Source of the DNA: Pedobacter nutrimenti
Lineage (GTDB): Bacteria; Bacteroidota; Bacteroidia; Sphingobacteriales; Sphingobacteriaceae
DNA length: 64,000 nucleotides
Reading direction: 5' to 3'
NCBI RefSeq assembly: GCF_003208655.1
Contig: NZ_QKLU01000006.1
Coordinates: 62,001-126,000, forward strand
Below are positions 8,336 through 16,676 of the stretch, piece by piece; position 1 is the first letter of the stretch, and each line of letters opens with the position of its first letter. The notes under the pieces are model-generated. The model did not search any database. It worked only from the letters and a program-made list of their open reading frames with translations, and was not told the DNA's origin. The translations under genes and the position numbers were made by a program.

Positions 8336-9595
8336 ATGGATATCGGAATAATCGGTTTAGGTGATATGGGCAAGCTTTATGCCAGATGCTTTGCTAAAGC
8401 AGGCTATACGGTCTTTGGATCAGATCTGCCTCAGTTCAGGGAAAAACTAAAAGAAGAACTTGAGCCCCTTGGAATTACCTTACTGGAAGATGGGAAAGCA
8501 GTTGCCAGGCGTTGCGATGTAATTTTTTATGCCGTGGAGGCAGAAAAAATCGGCGAGGTTTTGGCTTTATACGGAAGCTCTACCAAGTATGGTGCAATTG
8601 TGGCGGGACAAACCTCTATCAAACATCCGGAAATTGCGGCCTTTGAAAAATACCTGCCCAAAGATGTCCACATCATTACCTGTCACTCCCTTCATGGGCC
8701 TGCTTTTGATCCTGCCGGTCAGCAATTGATTGTTATTCCGCACCGCACAAGTGCAGAAGCTTATAGGCGCATGATCGATTTGCTGGAATGCCTGGGCTCG
8801 GTGATGGTTGAAATGCCCGATTTTCATGATCACGATAAAATAGTGGCCGATACGCAGGCCGTTACCCATGTTGGTTTCGAGAGCATGGGGACTGCCTGGA
8901 AGGAAGCCGGTTTTTTTCCCTGGGAAAATGAGGCTTACCTTGGGGGGATTGACAACGTAAAAATTCTCACCACACTGAGGATCTTTAGTTATAAAGCACA
9001 TATTTATGCCGGGCTGGCCATTTTGAACCCTTATGCCCGGCAACAGGTCCGGCGTTATGCCCAATCTGAATCGGAACTGTTCAAATTGATGATCATGGAA
9101 GAGGAAGCAGCATTCAGAAAACGTCTTTACCAGGCCAGGGATTTCATTTTTCATGAATCCAGAAAACCATTGCTACTGGATGACCAGGTGATGAAAGAGT
9201 TTTCGCTTTCGGGAAATGCAGGAACACGAAAACCCAATTCTCACTTAAGTTTGCTGAGCATGGCCGATGCCTGGTACAACCTACGGGTAAATCCATACGA
9301 TAACCTGATTTGTCAGACCCCACCTTTTAAATTAAGACTGGGAATTGTGGAATACCTTTTCAGGGATGAAGAATTGCTCGAAGAATCTATACAGGCAGCC
9401 CTGTTTGATAAAAAAATCCGTGCAGATGATTTAGAATTTCATTCTGCGGTAAGGGAATGGTCCTCTATGATCGGGTATGGTGATATGGAAGGATACAAGC
9501 AGCATTTTGAACAGGTTAAATTGTTTTTTGGTGACCGCTTGGAGCATGGACGCCAGCAAAGTACAGAGATGATCAGAAGGCTCAAAATGCATTAA
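8336..9595 (+). CDS. tyrA: Prephenate dehydrogenase, fungal TYR1-like type
   Basis: A 419-residue NAD(P)-dependent enzyme that would oxidise prephenate to 4-hydroxyphenylpyruvate on the way to tyrosine. The Rossmann motif GIIGLGDMG begins at residue 4, which fixes the start. The sequence aligns along its whole length with what I recall of yeast Tyr1: shared blocks include GLGDMG-LYA, EAFEKYLPKD, HSLHGP, ADTQAVTH, KPNSHLSLL, DPYD/NPYD and DDLEF--AREWSS. Ordinary bacterial TyrA is shorter (about 280-370 residues) and lacks most of these. No chorismate mutase or ACT domain is visible. It stands alone, with no aromatic-pathway genes nearby. Its stop codon shares TTAA with the convergent transporter gene. 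Confidence 0.85.
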   Translation: MDIGIIGLGDMGKLYARCFAKAGYTVFGSDLPQFREKLKEELEPLGITLLEDGKAVARRCDVIFYAVEAEKIGEVLALYGSSTKYGAIVAGQTSIKHPEIAAFEKYLPKDVHIITCHSLHGPAFDPAGQQLIVIPHRTSAEAYRRMIDLLECLGSVMVEMPDFHDHDKIVADTQAVTHVGFESMGTAWKEAGFFPWENEAYLGGIDNVKILTTLRIFSYKAHIYAGLAILNPYARQQVRRYAQSESELFKLMIMEEEAAFRKRLYQARDFIFHESRKPLLLDDQVMKEFSLSGNAGTRKPNSHLSLLSMADAWYNLRVNPYDNLICQTPPFKLRLGIVEYLFRDEELLEESIQAALFDKKIRADDLEFHSAVREWSSMIGYGDMEGYKQHFEQVKLFFGDRLEHGRQQSTEMIRRLKMH

Positions 9596-10692
9596 TCGGG
9601 AGCAGTGCTTTCTCTGAGGTCTTTTTGGTAAAAACTATAAAAAAAATAAAAAACCGAAGCGGAAGCCAGAATTAAACTATAAGGCAGGATCAGTCCGCTG
9701 AGAATCGCCAGACTGGAAAGAATAAAAAAGAAAAGCAGGAATTTAAGCCCATCTTCCGGATGCTGCAAAGCGAAAAAAAGCATGCGGAAAAAAAATAAGC
9801 CCGATAGGCCAAAAAGCAGTCCTTGAAAAATTGCCCATAGGTTAAACTGCACTTTAAGCGAAAAGAACAGCAGTTCCGGTAAAAAAAGGAGAACTAAAAC
9901 GCTCAGCTGGCGGCCCAGTGTTCTAATGGCTGAAACGGGCAGACTCCGGTTAAAAGATAAAGTGGCGGCATCCTGGCTGACCAGTACAGAAATGAGCACA
10001 TTATGGCTAAGAATGGCAGCGAGCAGGCCAAACAGCACCACCCGGATGTCATTCCCTACATCGGCAAACATCCATAGCATGGCTTTAAAGAGCACAAATG
10101 ACAAAACTTTACAGACCAGCAACATCAGGGGCTGTTTCTGAAAAACATAAACCACCGGCCACAGGATAAAGGGTTTCCTGAAAACAGGCAAAGGAATACG
10201 AAACAGGGGTTGACGGTCGAGGAAACTATAAATGCTTTTTCGCCTGGAAAACCAACTCAGGCACATCAACAAAACAGGCATAAACAAGGCCACACTTAAG
10301 ACGGTATAATAATAGCCATAACACCAGGCTAGCCCCAACAACAATACCGCATAAATTAATACCGGCAGCAGCAACAGGGCATAAAGTTGCAGCCAAACCA
10401 GTAACTGGCGTTTTTTTGCAGCAGCAGGAAGAAGCTGCATAAATGCATAAGCCGGCAAATTTTTCTTGTTACCGATGAACAGCTGACACTTTAGGGCATA
10501 TAAAATCCAGAGCAGAAAACAGCCTGTGAGTAATAAAGGAGAAGAGGCAATGGCCAGCAGCAGGGCCTTATGATAATTAAGGAGTTGTGAAGCTTCTACT
10601 GTACCAAAAAGAAGGTAAAAGAGAAACAGGAATAAGCCGGCATGCTGGATATAAAATTCCCTGGAAAGGGTTTTGGTCAGCAACTTTAACAT
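9592..10692 (-). CDS. ABC transporter membrane subunit, multi-spanning
   Basis: A 366-residue, very hydrophobic protein with roughly eight to ten membrane segments and basic loops, matching the permease half of a transporter whose ATPase is the gene just upstream. The start chosen is the ATG at 10692 (MLKLLTKTLSREF), which lies inside the ATPase's last codons (7-base overlap, translational coupling); a longer reading frame to 10725 adds 11 residues but overlaps the ATPase further. No family signature I recognise, and no substrate-binding protein or enzyme next to it, so the cargo is unknown. Its end overlaps the convergent tyrA end by four bases. Confidence 0.65.
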   Translation of the reverse strand: MLKLLTKTLSREFYIQHAGLFLFLFYLLFGTVEASQLLNYHKALLLAIASSPLLLTGCFLLWILYALKCQLFIGNKKNLPAYAFMQLLPAAAKKRQLLVWLQLYALLLLPVLIYAVLLLGLAWCYGYYYTVLSVALFMPVLLMCLSWFSRRKSIYSFLDRQPLFRIPLPVFRKPFILWPVVYVFQKQPLMLLVCKVLSFVLFKAMLWMFADVGNDIRVVLFGLLAAILSHNVLISVLVSQDAATLSFNRSLPVSAIRTLGRQLSVLVLLFLPELLFFSLKVQFNLWAIFQGLLFGLSGLFFFRMLFFALQHPEDGLKFLLFFFILSSLAILSGLILPYSLILASASVFYFFYSFYQKDLRESTAPD

Positions 10693-11318
10693 AACTGCAG
10701 GTTGCGGTCTTGAATTTGAAAACAAGCCTGGATGCGGAGCTGGGCAGGGTCAATATCCTGATGGGAAGAAAGCATGAAACTGGCCCCTTTTGCACTGTAT
10801 TCCCGGATCAGATCATATAAAACAGTTGAGGCGGCAGTGTCAATGGTAATTAGTGGTTCGTCAAGAATATAGAGTTTAACCTCGCCAGTAAAAGCACAGA
10901 TCAAAGACAGTTTTTTGAGCATGCCGCTGGAGTAAGACCCAATTTTCTGATCCATGAAATCTGTCATGCCAAAACTTTCGGTGATGCGCCGGGCCAGCTG
11001 CGGATCTGCTTTACGGACCTGCAGGTGATAATCTAAAAGATCATTGCCGCTAATGTAATCGGGATACTGCGGTTCTGCTTCTGCATAACTGATCAGAGAA
11101 CGGTAGGCTACAGGATTTTTTCTGATGTCGGTTTGGTTGAGGCTTAGTTCACCCAGGAAAGGGCTTTGGCCTGCTATTACCCTAAAAAAGGTTGTTTTTC
11201 CCGTTCCGTTTCCGCCTTTGATCCAGTAAATTCCCTGACCAAATTTAAGTGTGGGACAATCCAGGACGGTATGGCTTCCGTACTTTTTGAGCAGATTTTT
11301 AATATTCAGTTCTGTCAT
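10686..11318 (-). CDS. ABC transporter ATP-binding protein
   Basis: A 210-residue nucleotide-binding subunit. It has a Walker A motif (GGNGTGKTT, about 35-43), a signature region YSSGMLKKLSL, a Walker B (LYILDEPL) and the H-loop region (FMLSSHQD). At 210 residues it is a single compact domain of the size seen in exporter or lipoprotein-release type systems of Bacteroidota. It overlaps the downstream membrane subunit by seven bases, so the two form a bicistronic ABC transporter. The start is separated by about 60 bp from the divergent HPP gene start. Confidence 0.85.
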   Translation of the reverse strand: MTELNIKNLLKKYGSHTVLDCPTLKFGQGIYWIKGGNGTGKTTFFRVIAGQSPFLGELSLNQTDIRKNPVAYRSLISYAEAEPQYPDYISGNDLLDYHLQVRKADPQLARRITESFGMTDFMDQKIGSYSSGMLKKLSLICAFTGEVKLYILDEPLITIDTAASTVLYDLIREYSAKGASFMLSSHQDIDPAQLRIQACFQIQDRNLQLC

Positions 11319-11364
11319 TGTGATTTTAGAACATAAAAATGACGATTTGTTACGTAATAAGCGC

Positions 11365-11372
11365 TACTTTTG
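11365..11372 (+). promoter_or_regulatory. -7 box (TACTTTTG) immediately before the HPP gene
   Basis: TACTTTTG fits TAnnTTTG and ends only seven bases before the ATG at 11380. If it is used, the transcript would begin at or within a few bases of the start codon. Confidence 0.45.
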
Positions 11373-11379
11373 CGGCAAA

Positions 11380-11946
11380 ATGCCAGTAAAAAAAATCAGA
11401 AGACACTATCGCCGGGCCAGGTATGTTTTATACCGGGAAACCTTAATTGATGCGAAGGAACATGTCCTGACTTTTTTAGGTTCATTTGCTGGTATCGGCG
11501 GGATTGCACTGCTCAACAGTAAGTATTTTGTCGCCAGTGATAACCTGTTTTTGCTGGCCTCTTTCGGTGCGTCCTCCGTTTTAATTTATGGGATCATCAA
11601 CAGTCCCCTGGCCCAGCCCCGCAACCTGATTGGCGGACATGTGATCAGTGCCCTGGTGGGCGTGACCATTCATAAATTGATCCCGGGTGAAGTCTGGCTG
11701 GCCTGCGCACTATCTGTTTCTATTTCCATTGTGCTTATGCAGGTCACCAAAACCCTGCACCCTCCCGGAGGAGCGACAGCATTGCTGGCCAATATGGGCA
11801 GTGAAAAAATCAAATCCATGGGCTATCTTTTTGTCCTTACCCCTGTGCTTTCAGGAGTCCTGATCCTGCTGGCAGTTGCCTTGATTTTTAACAACCTGCG
11901 CCACCGCCGGTATCCCCATAAAAGCTGGTTCCGAAAAAAGCTTTAA
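11380..11946 (+). CDS. HPP family integral membrane protein
   Basis: A 188-residue HPP-family protein. Four membrane helices are visible, with the family motif TLHPPGGATALLA at about 128-140 and the earlier FGASSVLIYGIINSPLAQPRN segment (here noted in part: FGASSVL, SPLAQPRNL). The N-terminus is strongly basic and cytoplasmic. Members of the family have been linked to nitrite transport in plastids and cyanobacteria; in heterotrophs the role is unknown. The ATG at 11380 was chosen over an earlier in-frame start at 11251 because the upstream part would overlap the divergent ABC gene and carries no conserved sequence, and because a -7 box precedes 11380. Confidence 0.85.
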   Translation: MPVKKIRRHYRRARYVLYRETLIDAKEHVLTFLGSFAGIGGIALLNSKYFVASDNLFLLASFGASSVLIYGIINSPLAQPRNLIGGHVISALVGVTIHKLIPGEVWLACALSVSISIVLMQVTKTLHPPGGATALLANMGSEKIKSMGYLFVLTPVLSGVLILLAVALIFNNLRHRRYPHKSWFRKKL

Positions 11947-12007
11947 GTCCGGAGCCTCCCCTTGCGGCAGTCTTTGCCGGGACTAAAATTTAGATTACAT
12001 TAGTCTT

Positions 12008-12065
12008 CAGGTCTTTAGGTCTGCTGTGCTTAAAATTTCCAAGCATGACAGTACATGACAGGTCT
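12008..12065 (+). promoter_or_regulatory. Candidate operator repeats upstream of the rhamnose operon
   Basis: CATGACAG occurs at 12044 and 12054, one 10-bp helical turn apart, and AGGTCT occurs three times (12009, 12017, 12060). The cluster lies 50-100 bp before rhaT, where an activator or repressor of rhamnose genes would bind. A weak -7-like TATTTTAG follows nearer the gene. The likely regulator is the GntR-type protein at 38739-39770, but no binding site for it is known to me. Confidence 0.4.
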
Positions 12066-12110
12066 GTAAAGCCGCTTATCTATTTTAGTCAAATCAAATA
12101 AAACCTATTC

Positions 12111-13184
12111 ATGCAAATTATTTTTGGTGTTATATTCCATTTTATCGGAGGCTTTGCTTCAGGAAGTTTTTACATCCCCTACAAAAAAGTCAAAGGCTGG
12201 GCATGGGAAAGTTACTGGATTGTCGGAGGCTTGTTCTCCTGGCTGATCGTTCCACCGCTGGCGGCCTGGTTAACGATTCCGGGTTTTACAGAAATTATCC
12301 GCCATACACCTGCTGCGGTACTGACAATGACTTACTTTTTTGGGTTGCTCTGGGGTATCGGGGGCCTGACCTATGGCTTGGGCGTAAGGTATTTAGGGGT
12401 TTCCCTTGGTAGCTCTATTATTTTGGGGCTTTGCTCTGTTTTTGGGGCAATCATTCCTTCGGTTTATTATGATTTTTATCCCAAAGCCGGAAAAGACAGC
12501 CTGACTATGATGCTTAATAGCCAATGGGGACAAATGGTCCTGCTTGGTTTGCTGGTCTGTGTGATTGGGATCGTCATTTGCGGAAGGGCGGGGGCGCTAA
12601 AAAGCCGGGAACTGGAAAAAGAGCGGTCGGTAGCCGACATTGAATTTAAAATAGGCCTGGGGTTGTTTGTCGCCATTATTTCGGGGGTACTCAGTGCCTG
12701 TTTTGCCTTTGGCATAGATGCCGGCAAAGAGATGGCCAATGAAGCAAACCTCATCTGGAAAAGTTCACATCCTGGACAGGGCGAGTTCCTGTTCCAGAAC
12801 AATGTTACCTATATTATTATACTGTGGGGAGGTTTAACCACCAATTTAGTCTGGTGTATGATCCTCAATGCCAGAAATAAAACTTTTGGGGATTACAGCA
12901 ACCCTAAAACCCCCTTGCTTAAAAACTATATTTTCTCTGCCCTGGCAGGTACAACCTGGTTCCTTCAGTTCTTTTTTTATGGGATGGGAGAAAGTAAGCT
13001 GGGCAATGGCGCCAGTTCCTGGATCCTGCACATGGCTTTTATCATCCTGATTGCCAATGTCTGGGGATTGTTGCTCAAAGAATGGAAGGGGGTGAGCAAA
13101 AAAACCTTGTCTGTTGTACTGGTTGGAATTCTTACCATTATCCTGTCCATCCTCATTGTTGGCTATGGAAACTCTATTAAATAA
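12111..13184 (+). CDS. rhaT: L-rhamnose/proton symporter RhaT
   Basis: A 357-residue inner-membrane transporter that brings L-rhamnose into the cell with protons. It has about ten membrane helices and the RhaT start pattern (FIGGFASGSFYIPYKKVKGW, WESYWIVGGLFSW) and FGIDAGKEMA in the middle. Length is normal for RhaT. It is the first gene of a plus-strand run rhaT - aldolase/dehydrogenase - isomerase - kinase - lutABC and lies 16 bp before the second gene, so it is part of the operon. Confidence 0.92.
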   Translation: MQIIFGVIFHFIGGFASGSFYIPYKKVKGWAWESYWIVGGLFSWLIVPPLAAWLTIPGFTEIIRHTPAAVLTMTYFFGLLWGIGGLTYGLGVRYLGVSLGSSIILGLCSVFGAIIPSVYYDFYPKAGKDSLTMMLNSQWGQMVLLGLLVCVIGIVICGRAGALKSRELEKERSVADIEFKIGLGLFVAIISGVLSACFAFGIDAGKEMANEANLIWKSSHPGQGEFLFQNNVTYIIILWGGLTTNLVWCMILNARNKTFGDYSNPKTPLLKNYIFSALAGTTWFLQFFFYGMGESKLGNGASSWILHMAFIILIANVWGLLLKEWKGVSKKTLSVVLVGILTIILSILIVGYGNSIK

Positions 13185-13200
13185 TCATTAAATCAGTAAT

Positions 13201-15321
13201 ATGCCTGTTGGAAAAAACGCTTTTAAACACGTCAGTTATCTTTGGGACAAAGAAGAAGCCTCCCGTCTGGAGGGTGATGAGGTTGCCTTGTTGATCTATC
13301 GCTCCAATTTGCTTGGAGCAGACCTTCGTTTAACCAATTACGGAGGAGGAAATACGTCCTGTAAGGTACAGGACCGTGACCCGCTCAGCGGGAGCCTGAA
13401 GGAAGTCATGTGGGTCAAAGGTTCAGGTGGAGATCTGGGTACTTTAAAAAGAGAAGGGCTGGCCGCTTTGTATGTAGACCGGCTCAGAAGCCTGGAACAT
13501 ATTTATAAGGGATTGGAATTTGAAGATGAAATGGTGGAACTTTTTAACCACTGCATTTTTGATCTGCAATCTAAAGCACCTTCAATTGACACCCCATTAC
13601 ACGGATTTTTACCATTCAAACATATAGACCATCTGCACCCCGATGCAGCAATTGCCATTGCTGCAGCCAAAGACGGGGAACAGATCACCAAAGAACTGTT
13701 TGAGGGGAGCATCGGCTGGGTAAACTGGCAGAAACCCGGATTTGATTTGGGATTGCAGCTGCGAAAATGTCTGGAAGAAAATCCGGGCATCAGGGGAATT
13801 ATGCTCGGGTCCCACGGTCTTTTTACCTGGGGTGATACTGCTTACGAAAGTTATGTGAATACCCTTGAAGTCATTGAACGCTGCGCAGAATATCTGGAGT
13901 CCCGGTATGGGCAAAAAGGGGCCGTATTTAACGGGCCTAAAATTCAAAGTGAGCCAGAAGCATTCAGAAAAAAGCAAGCCGCTGCAATAGCCCCTGTTTT
14001 AAGGGGTTTCTGTTCCAGTGAACGTCACATGATTGGACACTTTACCGATGACCCAAGGGTATTGGAATTTATCAACTCCAATGATCTGGCCCGTTTGGCC
14101 CCTTTGGGAACCAGCTGTCCGGATCATTTTTTAAGAACAAAGATCAGCCCATTGGTCTTGCCGCTGAACGCTGCCGCCGACCTTTCGGACCTGGTAAAAC
14201 TGAAAGAAACACTGGCCCCTGAATTTGAAGCCTACAGGACCATGTACAAAGCGTATTATATGCAATGTAAGCATGAAAACAGCCCGGCGATCAGAGATGC
14301 CAATCCAGTCATTATCCTTTATCCGGGTATTGGCATGTTTTCTTTTGCCAAGGACAAACAAACCGCAAGGGTAGCTGCGGAGTTTTACATCAATGCCATT
14401 AATGTGATGAAAGGCGCTGAGGCGATTTCAAGTTATACTTCTTTACCAAGACAGGAAGCCTTTAACATAGAATACTGGTTGCTGGAAGAAGCGAAATTAC
14501 AACGGATGCCCAAACCTAAGGCCCTGTCGGGAAAAATTGCTTTGATTACCGGAAGTGCCGGGGGCATTGGAAAAGCCATTGCCCGGAAATTTGTACAGGA
14601 AGGGGCTTGTGTGGTGATCAACGACAACGACAGCGGACGCCTGGAAGCTGCCGCCCAAAAATTCCATAAGGAATTTGGTCCCGATGCCTATGTGGCAACC
14701 CTTTTGGATGTGACCAGTACAGATCATATACAGGAGGCTTTTGAAACAGCAAGCCTGGCCTTTGGCGGAATAGATATTGTGGTAAACTGTGCCGGGATAT
14801 CCATTTCAAAATCCATTCAGGACCATACCGAAAAAGACTGGGACCTTTTGTACAACATCCTGGTTAAAGGCCAGTTTCTGGTTACCCAAAAAGGTGTTGA
14901 ACTGATGCGTAAACAGCGTATAGGAGGAGATATTCTTAATATTGTAAGCAAAAATGCCCTGGTGTCGGGTCCTAATAATGCCGGTTATGGTTCAGCCAAA
15001 GCAGCCCAGCTACATTTGAGCCGTTTAACTGCTGCAGAACTTGGTCAGGATAAGATCAGGGTCAATACTGTAAACCCCGATGCCGTAATTTCTGATAGTA
15101 AAATCTGGGAAGGCTCCTGGGCAGAAGGCCGGGCAAAAGCTTATGGGATTACTGTAGAGGAACTCCCGGCATATTATGCGGGCAGGACCTTGCTCAATGA
15201 AGTTATTCTTCCGGAAGACATATCCAATGCTTGTTTTGCATTGATCGGAGGGTTAATGAACAAGTCTACAGGTAACATTTTGAATGTAGATGGCGGAATT
15301 GCCAATGCTTTTCTCCGTTAG
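13201..15321 (+). CDS. rhaDE: Bifunctional rhamnulose-1-phosphate aldolase / L-lactaldehyde dehydrogenase
   Basis: A 706-residue fusion. The first two thirds are a class II (zinc) aldolase/adducin-type domain (GGGNTSCKV near residue 50, HGFLPFKHIDHLHP around 135-150, GSHGLFTWG around 200) that splits L-rhamnulose-1-phosphate into dihydroxyacetone phosphate and L-lactaldehyde. The last third, from about 440, is a short-chain dehydrogenase: TGSAGGIG cofactor motif, NCAG, catalytic Tyr596 and Lys600 (YGSAK). It would oxidise the lactaldehyde to L-lactate. Fusion keeps the reactive aldehyde between two active sites on one chain. This form is well known in Bacteroidota and Bacillus-type rhamnose pathways. 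Confidence 0.92.
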   Translation: MPVGKNAFKHVSYLWDKEEASRLEGDEVALLIYRSNLLGADLRLTNYGGGNTSCKVQDRDPLSGSLKEVMWVKGSGGDLGTLKREGLAALYVDRLRSLEHIYKGLEFEDEMVELFNHCIFDLQSKAPSIDTPLHGFLPFKHIDHLHPDAAIAIAAAKDGEQITKELFEGSIGWVNWQKPGFDLGLQLRKCLEENPGIRGIMLGSHGLFTWGDTAYESYVNTLEVIERCAEYLESRYGQKGAVFNGPKIQSEPEAFRKKQAAAIAPVLRGFCSSERHMIGHFTDDPRVLEFINSNDLARLAPLGTSCPDHFLRTKISPLVLPLNAAADLSDLVKLKETLAPEFEAYRTMYKAYYMQCKHENSPAIRDANPVIILYPGIGMFSFAKDKQTARVAAEFYINAINVMKGAEAISSYTSLPRQEAFNIEYWLLEEAKLQRMPKPKALSGKIALITGSAGGIGKAIARKFVQEGACVVINDNDSGRLEAAAQKFHKEFGPDAYVATLLDVTSTDHIQEAFETASLAFGGIDIVVNCAGISISKSIQDHTEKDWDLLYNILVKGQFLVTQKGVELMRKQRIGGDILNIVSKNALVSGPNNAGYGSAKAAQLHLSRLTAAELGQDKIRVNTVNPDAVISDSKIWEGSWAEGRAKAYGITVEELPAYYAGRTLLNEVILPEDISNACFALIGGLMNKSTGNILNVDGGIANAFLR

Positions 15322-15390
15322 TCTGTTTTTATAAAGTCAAAACAATTAATTTAACCGGCGCGCTCAACCTAAACCAAATTTAAACCAAAA

Positions 15391-16665
15391 ATGCAACTTG
15401 AAAAACATCAACTGGACCGGCATAACGATAAGTTATTCAATGGCCATCAGCGAAAATTGTCTTTTGTACAAGAGTTTACACCGGAATGCGAAGCGATCAT
15501 TAAAAAATTAATGGCTTTTCAGATTGGGATACCCAGTTGGGCTTTGGGCAACGGAGGGACCCGGTTCGGACGTTTTTCAGGTGCAGGGGAACCCCGTAAT
15601 CTGGAAGAAAAAATAGAGGATGTTGGCCTGCTGCATGCGTTAAACCGTTCCAGCGGAGCCATTTCCCTGCACATTCCGTGGGATAGTGTGGCCGACCCTT
15701 CCAATATCCGGAACCTGGCTACCCAATACGGACTGCGTTTTGATGCCATGAACTCTAACACTTTCCAGGACCAGAAAGGCCAGGAACAAAGCTATAAATT
15801 TGGCTCTTTGCAGCACACAGATAAAGCCGTGCGCAAACAGGCTATTGAACACAATATCGAGGTGATCCGGCAAGGTGTAGCCCTGGGCTCGGAGGCCCTG
15901 ACCATCTGGCTGGCGGATGGCTCCTGTTTTCCTGGGCAGCTCAATTTCAGAAATGCCTTTCAGCGTACCCTGGAAAGCCTGAAAGAAATTTATGCCGCTT
16001 TGCCGGCCCATTGGAAAGTATTTATAGAATACAAAGCATTTGAACCCAATTTTTATTCTACAACCGTAGGTGACTGGGGACAATCCCTGCTGTTTGCAAA
16101 TAAGCTTGGCCCAAAAGCCTTTACGCTGGTTGACCTTGGTCATCATTTGCCCAATGCGAATATTGAGCAGATTGTGTCCCTATTGCTGATGGAAGAAAAA
16201 CTGGGTGGTTTCCATTTTAACGACTCCAAATACGGAGATGACGACCTGACCGCGGGAAGTATAAAGCCTTATCAGCTGTTCCTGATTTTTAATGAACTGG
16301 TAGAGGGTATGGATGCCCGCGGAATGGACCATGCCAGTGATTTGGGCTGGATGATTGACGCCTCCCATAACATAAAAGATCCGCTGGAAGACCTGATGCA
16401 ATCGGTGGAAGCCATTATGATCGCCTATGCCCAGGCCTTAAGCGTGGACCGTAAAGCCCTGCAGCTTGCCCAGCAGGAAAATGATGTGGTGCGTGCACAG
16501 GAAATTTTGCAGCAGGCTTTCCGTACCGACTTGCGCCCTTTGGTTGCTGAAGCCCGTTTCCGTGCAGGAGGGGCGCTGGAGCCATTAAGCTTATTCCGGG
16601 ACCTGGAGTTGAGAAAAGAACTGATCAAAGAGCGGGGCAGGGAAACGGTAAGCACCGGTTTGTAA
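15391..16665 (+). CDS. rhaI: L-rhamnose isomerase (RhaI-type TIM barrel)
   Basis: A 424-residue sugar isomerase that converts L-rhamnose to L-rhamnulose. It belongs to the Pseudomonas stutzeri-like RhaI group of xylose-isomerase-like TIM barrels, not to E. coli RhaA. Metal ligands can be read as Glu213 (FIEYKAFEP), Asp248 (LVDLGHH), His275 (GGFHFND) and a later Asp in MIDASHN. The gene follows the aldolase fusion after about 70 bp and precedes the kinase by a few bases. All features match the family in length and motifs. Confidence 0.9.
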   Translation: MQLEKHQLDRHNDKLFNGHQRKLSFVQEFTPECEAIIKKLMAFQIGIPSWALGNGGTRFGRFSGAGEPRNLEEKIEDVGLLHALNRSSGAISLHIPWDSVADPSNIRNLATQYGLRFDAMNSNTFQDQKGQEQSYKFGSLQHTDKAVRKQAIEHNIEVIRQGVALGSEALTIWLADGSCFPGQLNFRNAFQRTLESLKEIYAALPAHWKVFIEYKAFEPNFYSTTVGDWGQSLLFANKLGPKAFTLVDLGHHLPNANIEQIVSLLLMEEKLGGFHFNDSKYGDDDLTAGSIKPYQLFLIFNELVEGMDARGMDHASDLGWMIDASHNIKDPLEDLMQSVEAIMIAYAQALSVDRKALQLAQQENDVVRAQEILQQAFRTDLRPLVAEARFRAGGALEPLSLFRDLELRKELIKERGRETVSTGL

Positions 16666-16676
16666 AGCGATTGTCT

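Noticed and set aside
8567..9154. 195-codon minus-strand frame antisense to tyrA
   Set aside because: Sense protein matches a known family over its full length; the antisense product has no recognisable pattern.
11251..11379. Longer N-terminus for the HPP protein
   Set aside because: The extra 43 codons overlap the divergent ABC gene, have no conserved sequence and lie upstream of the -7 box.
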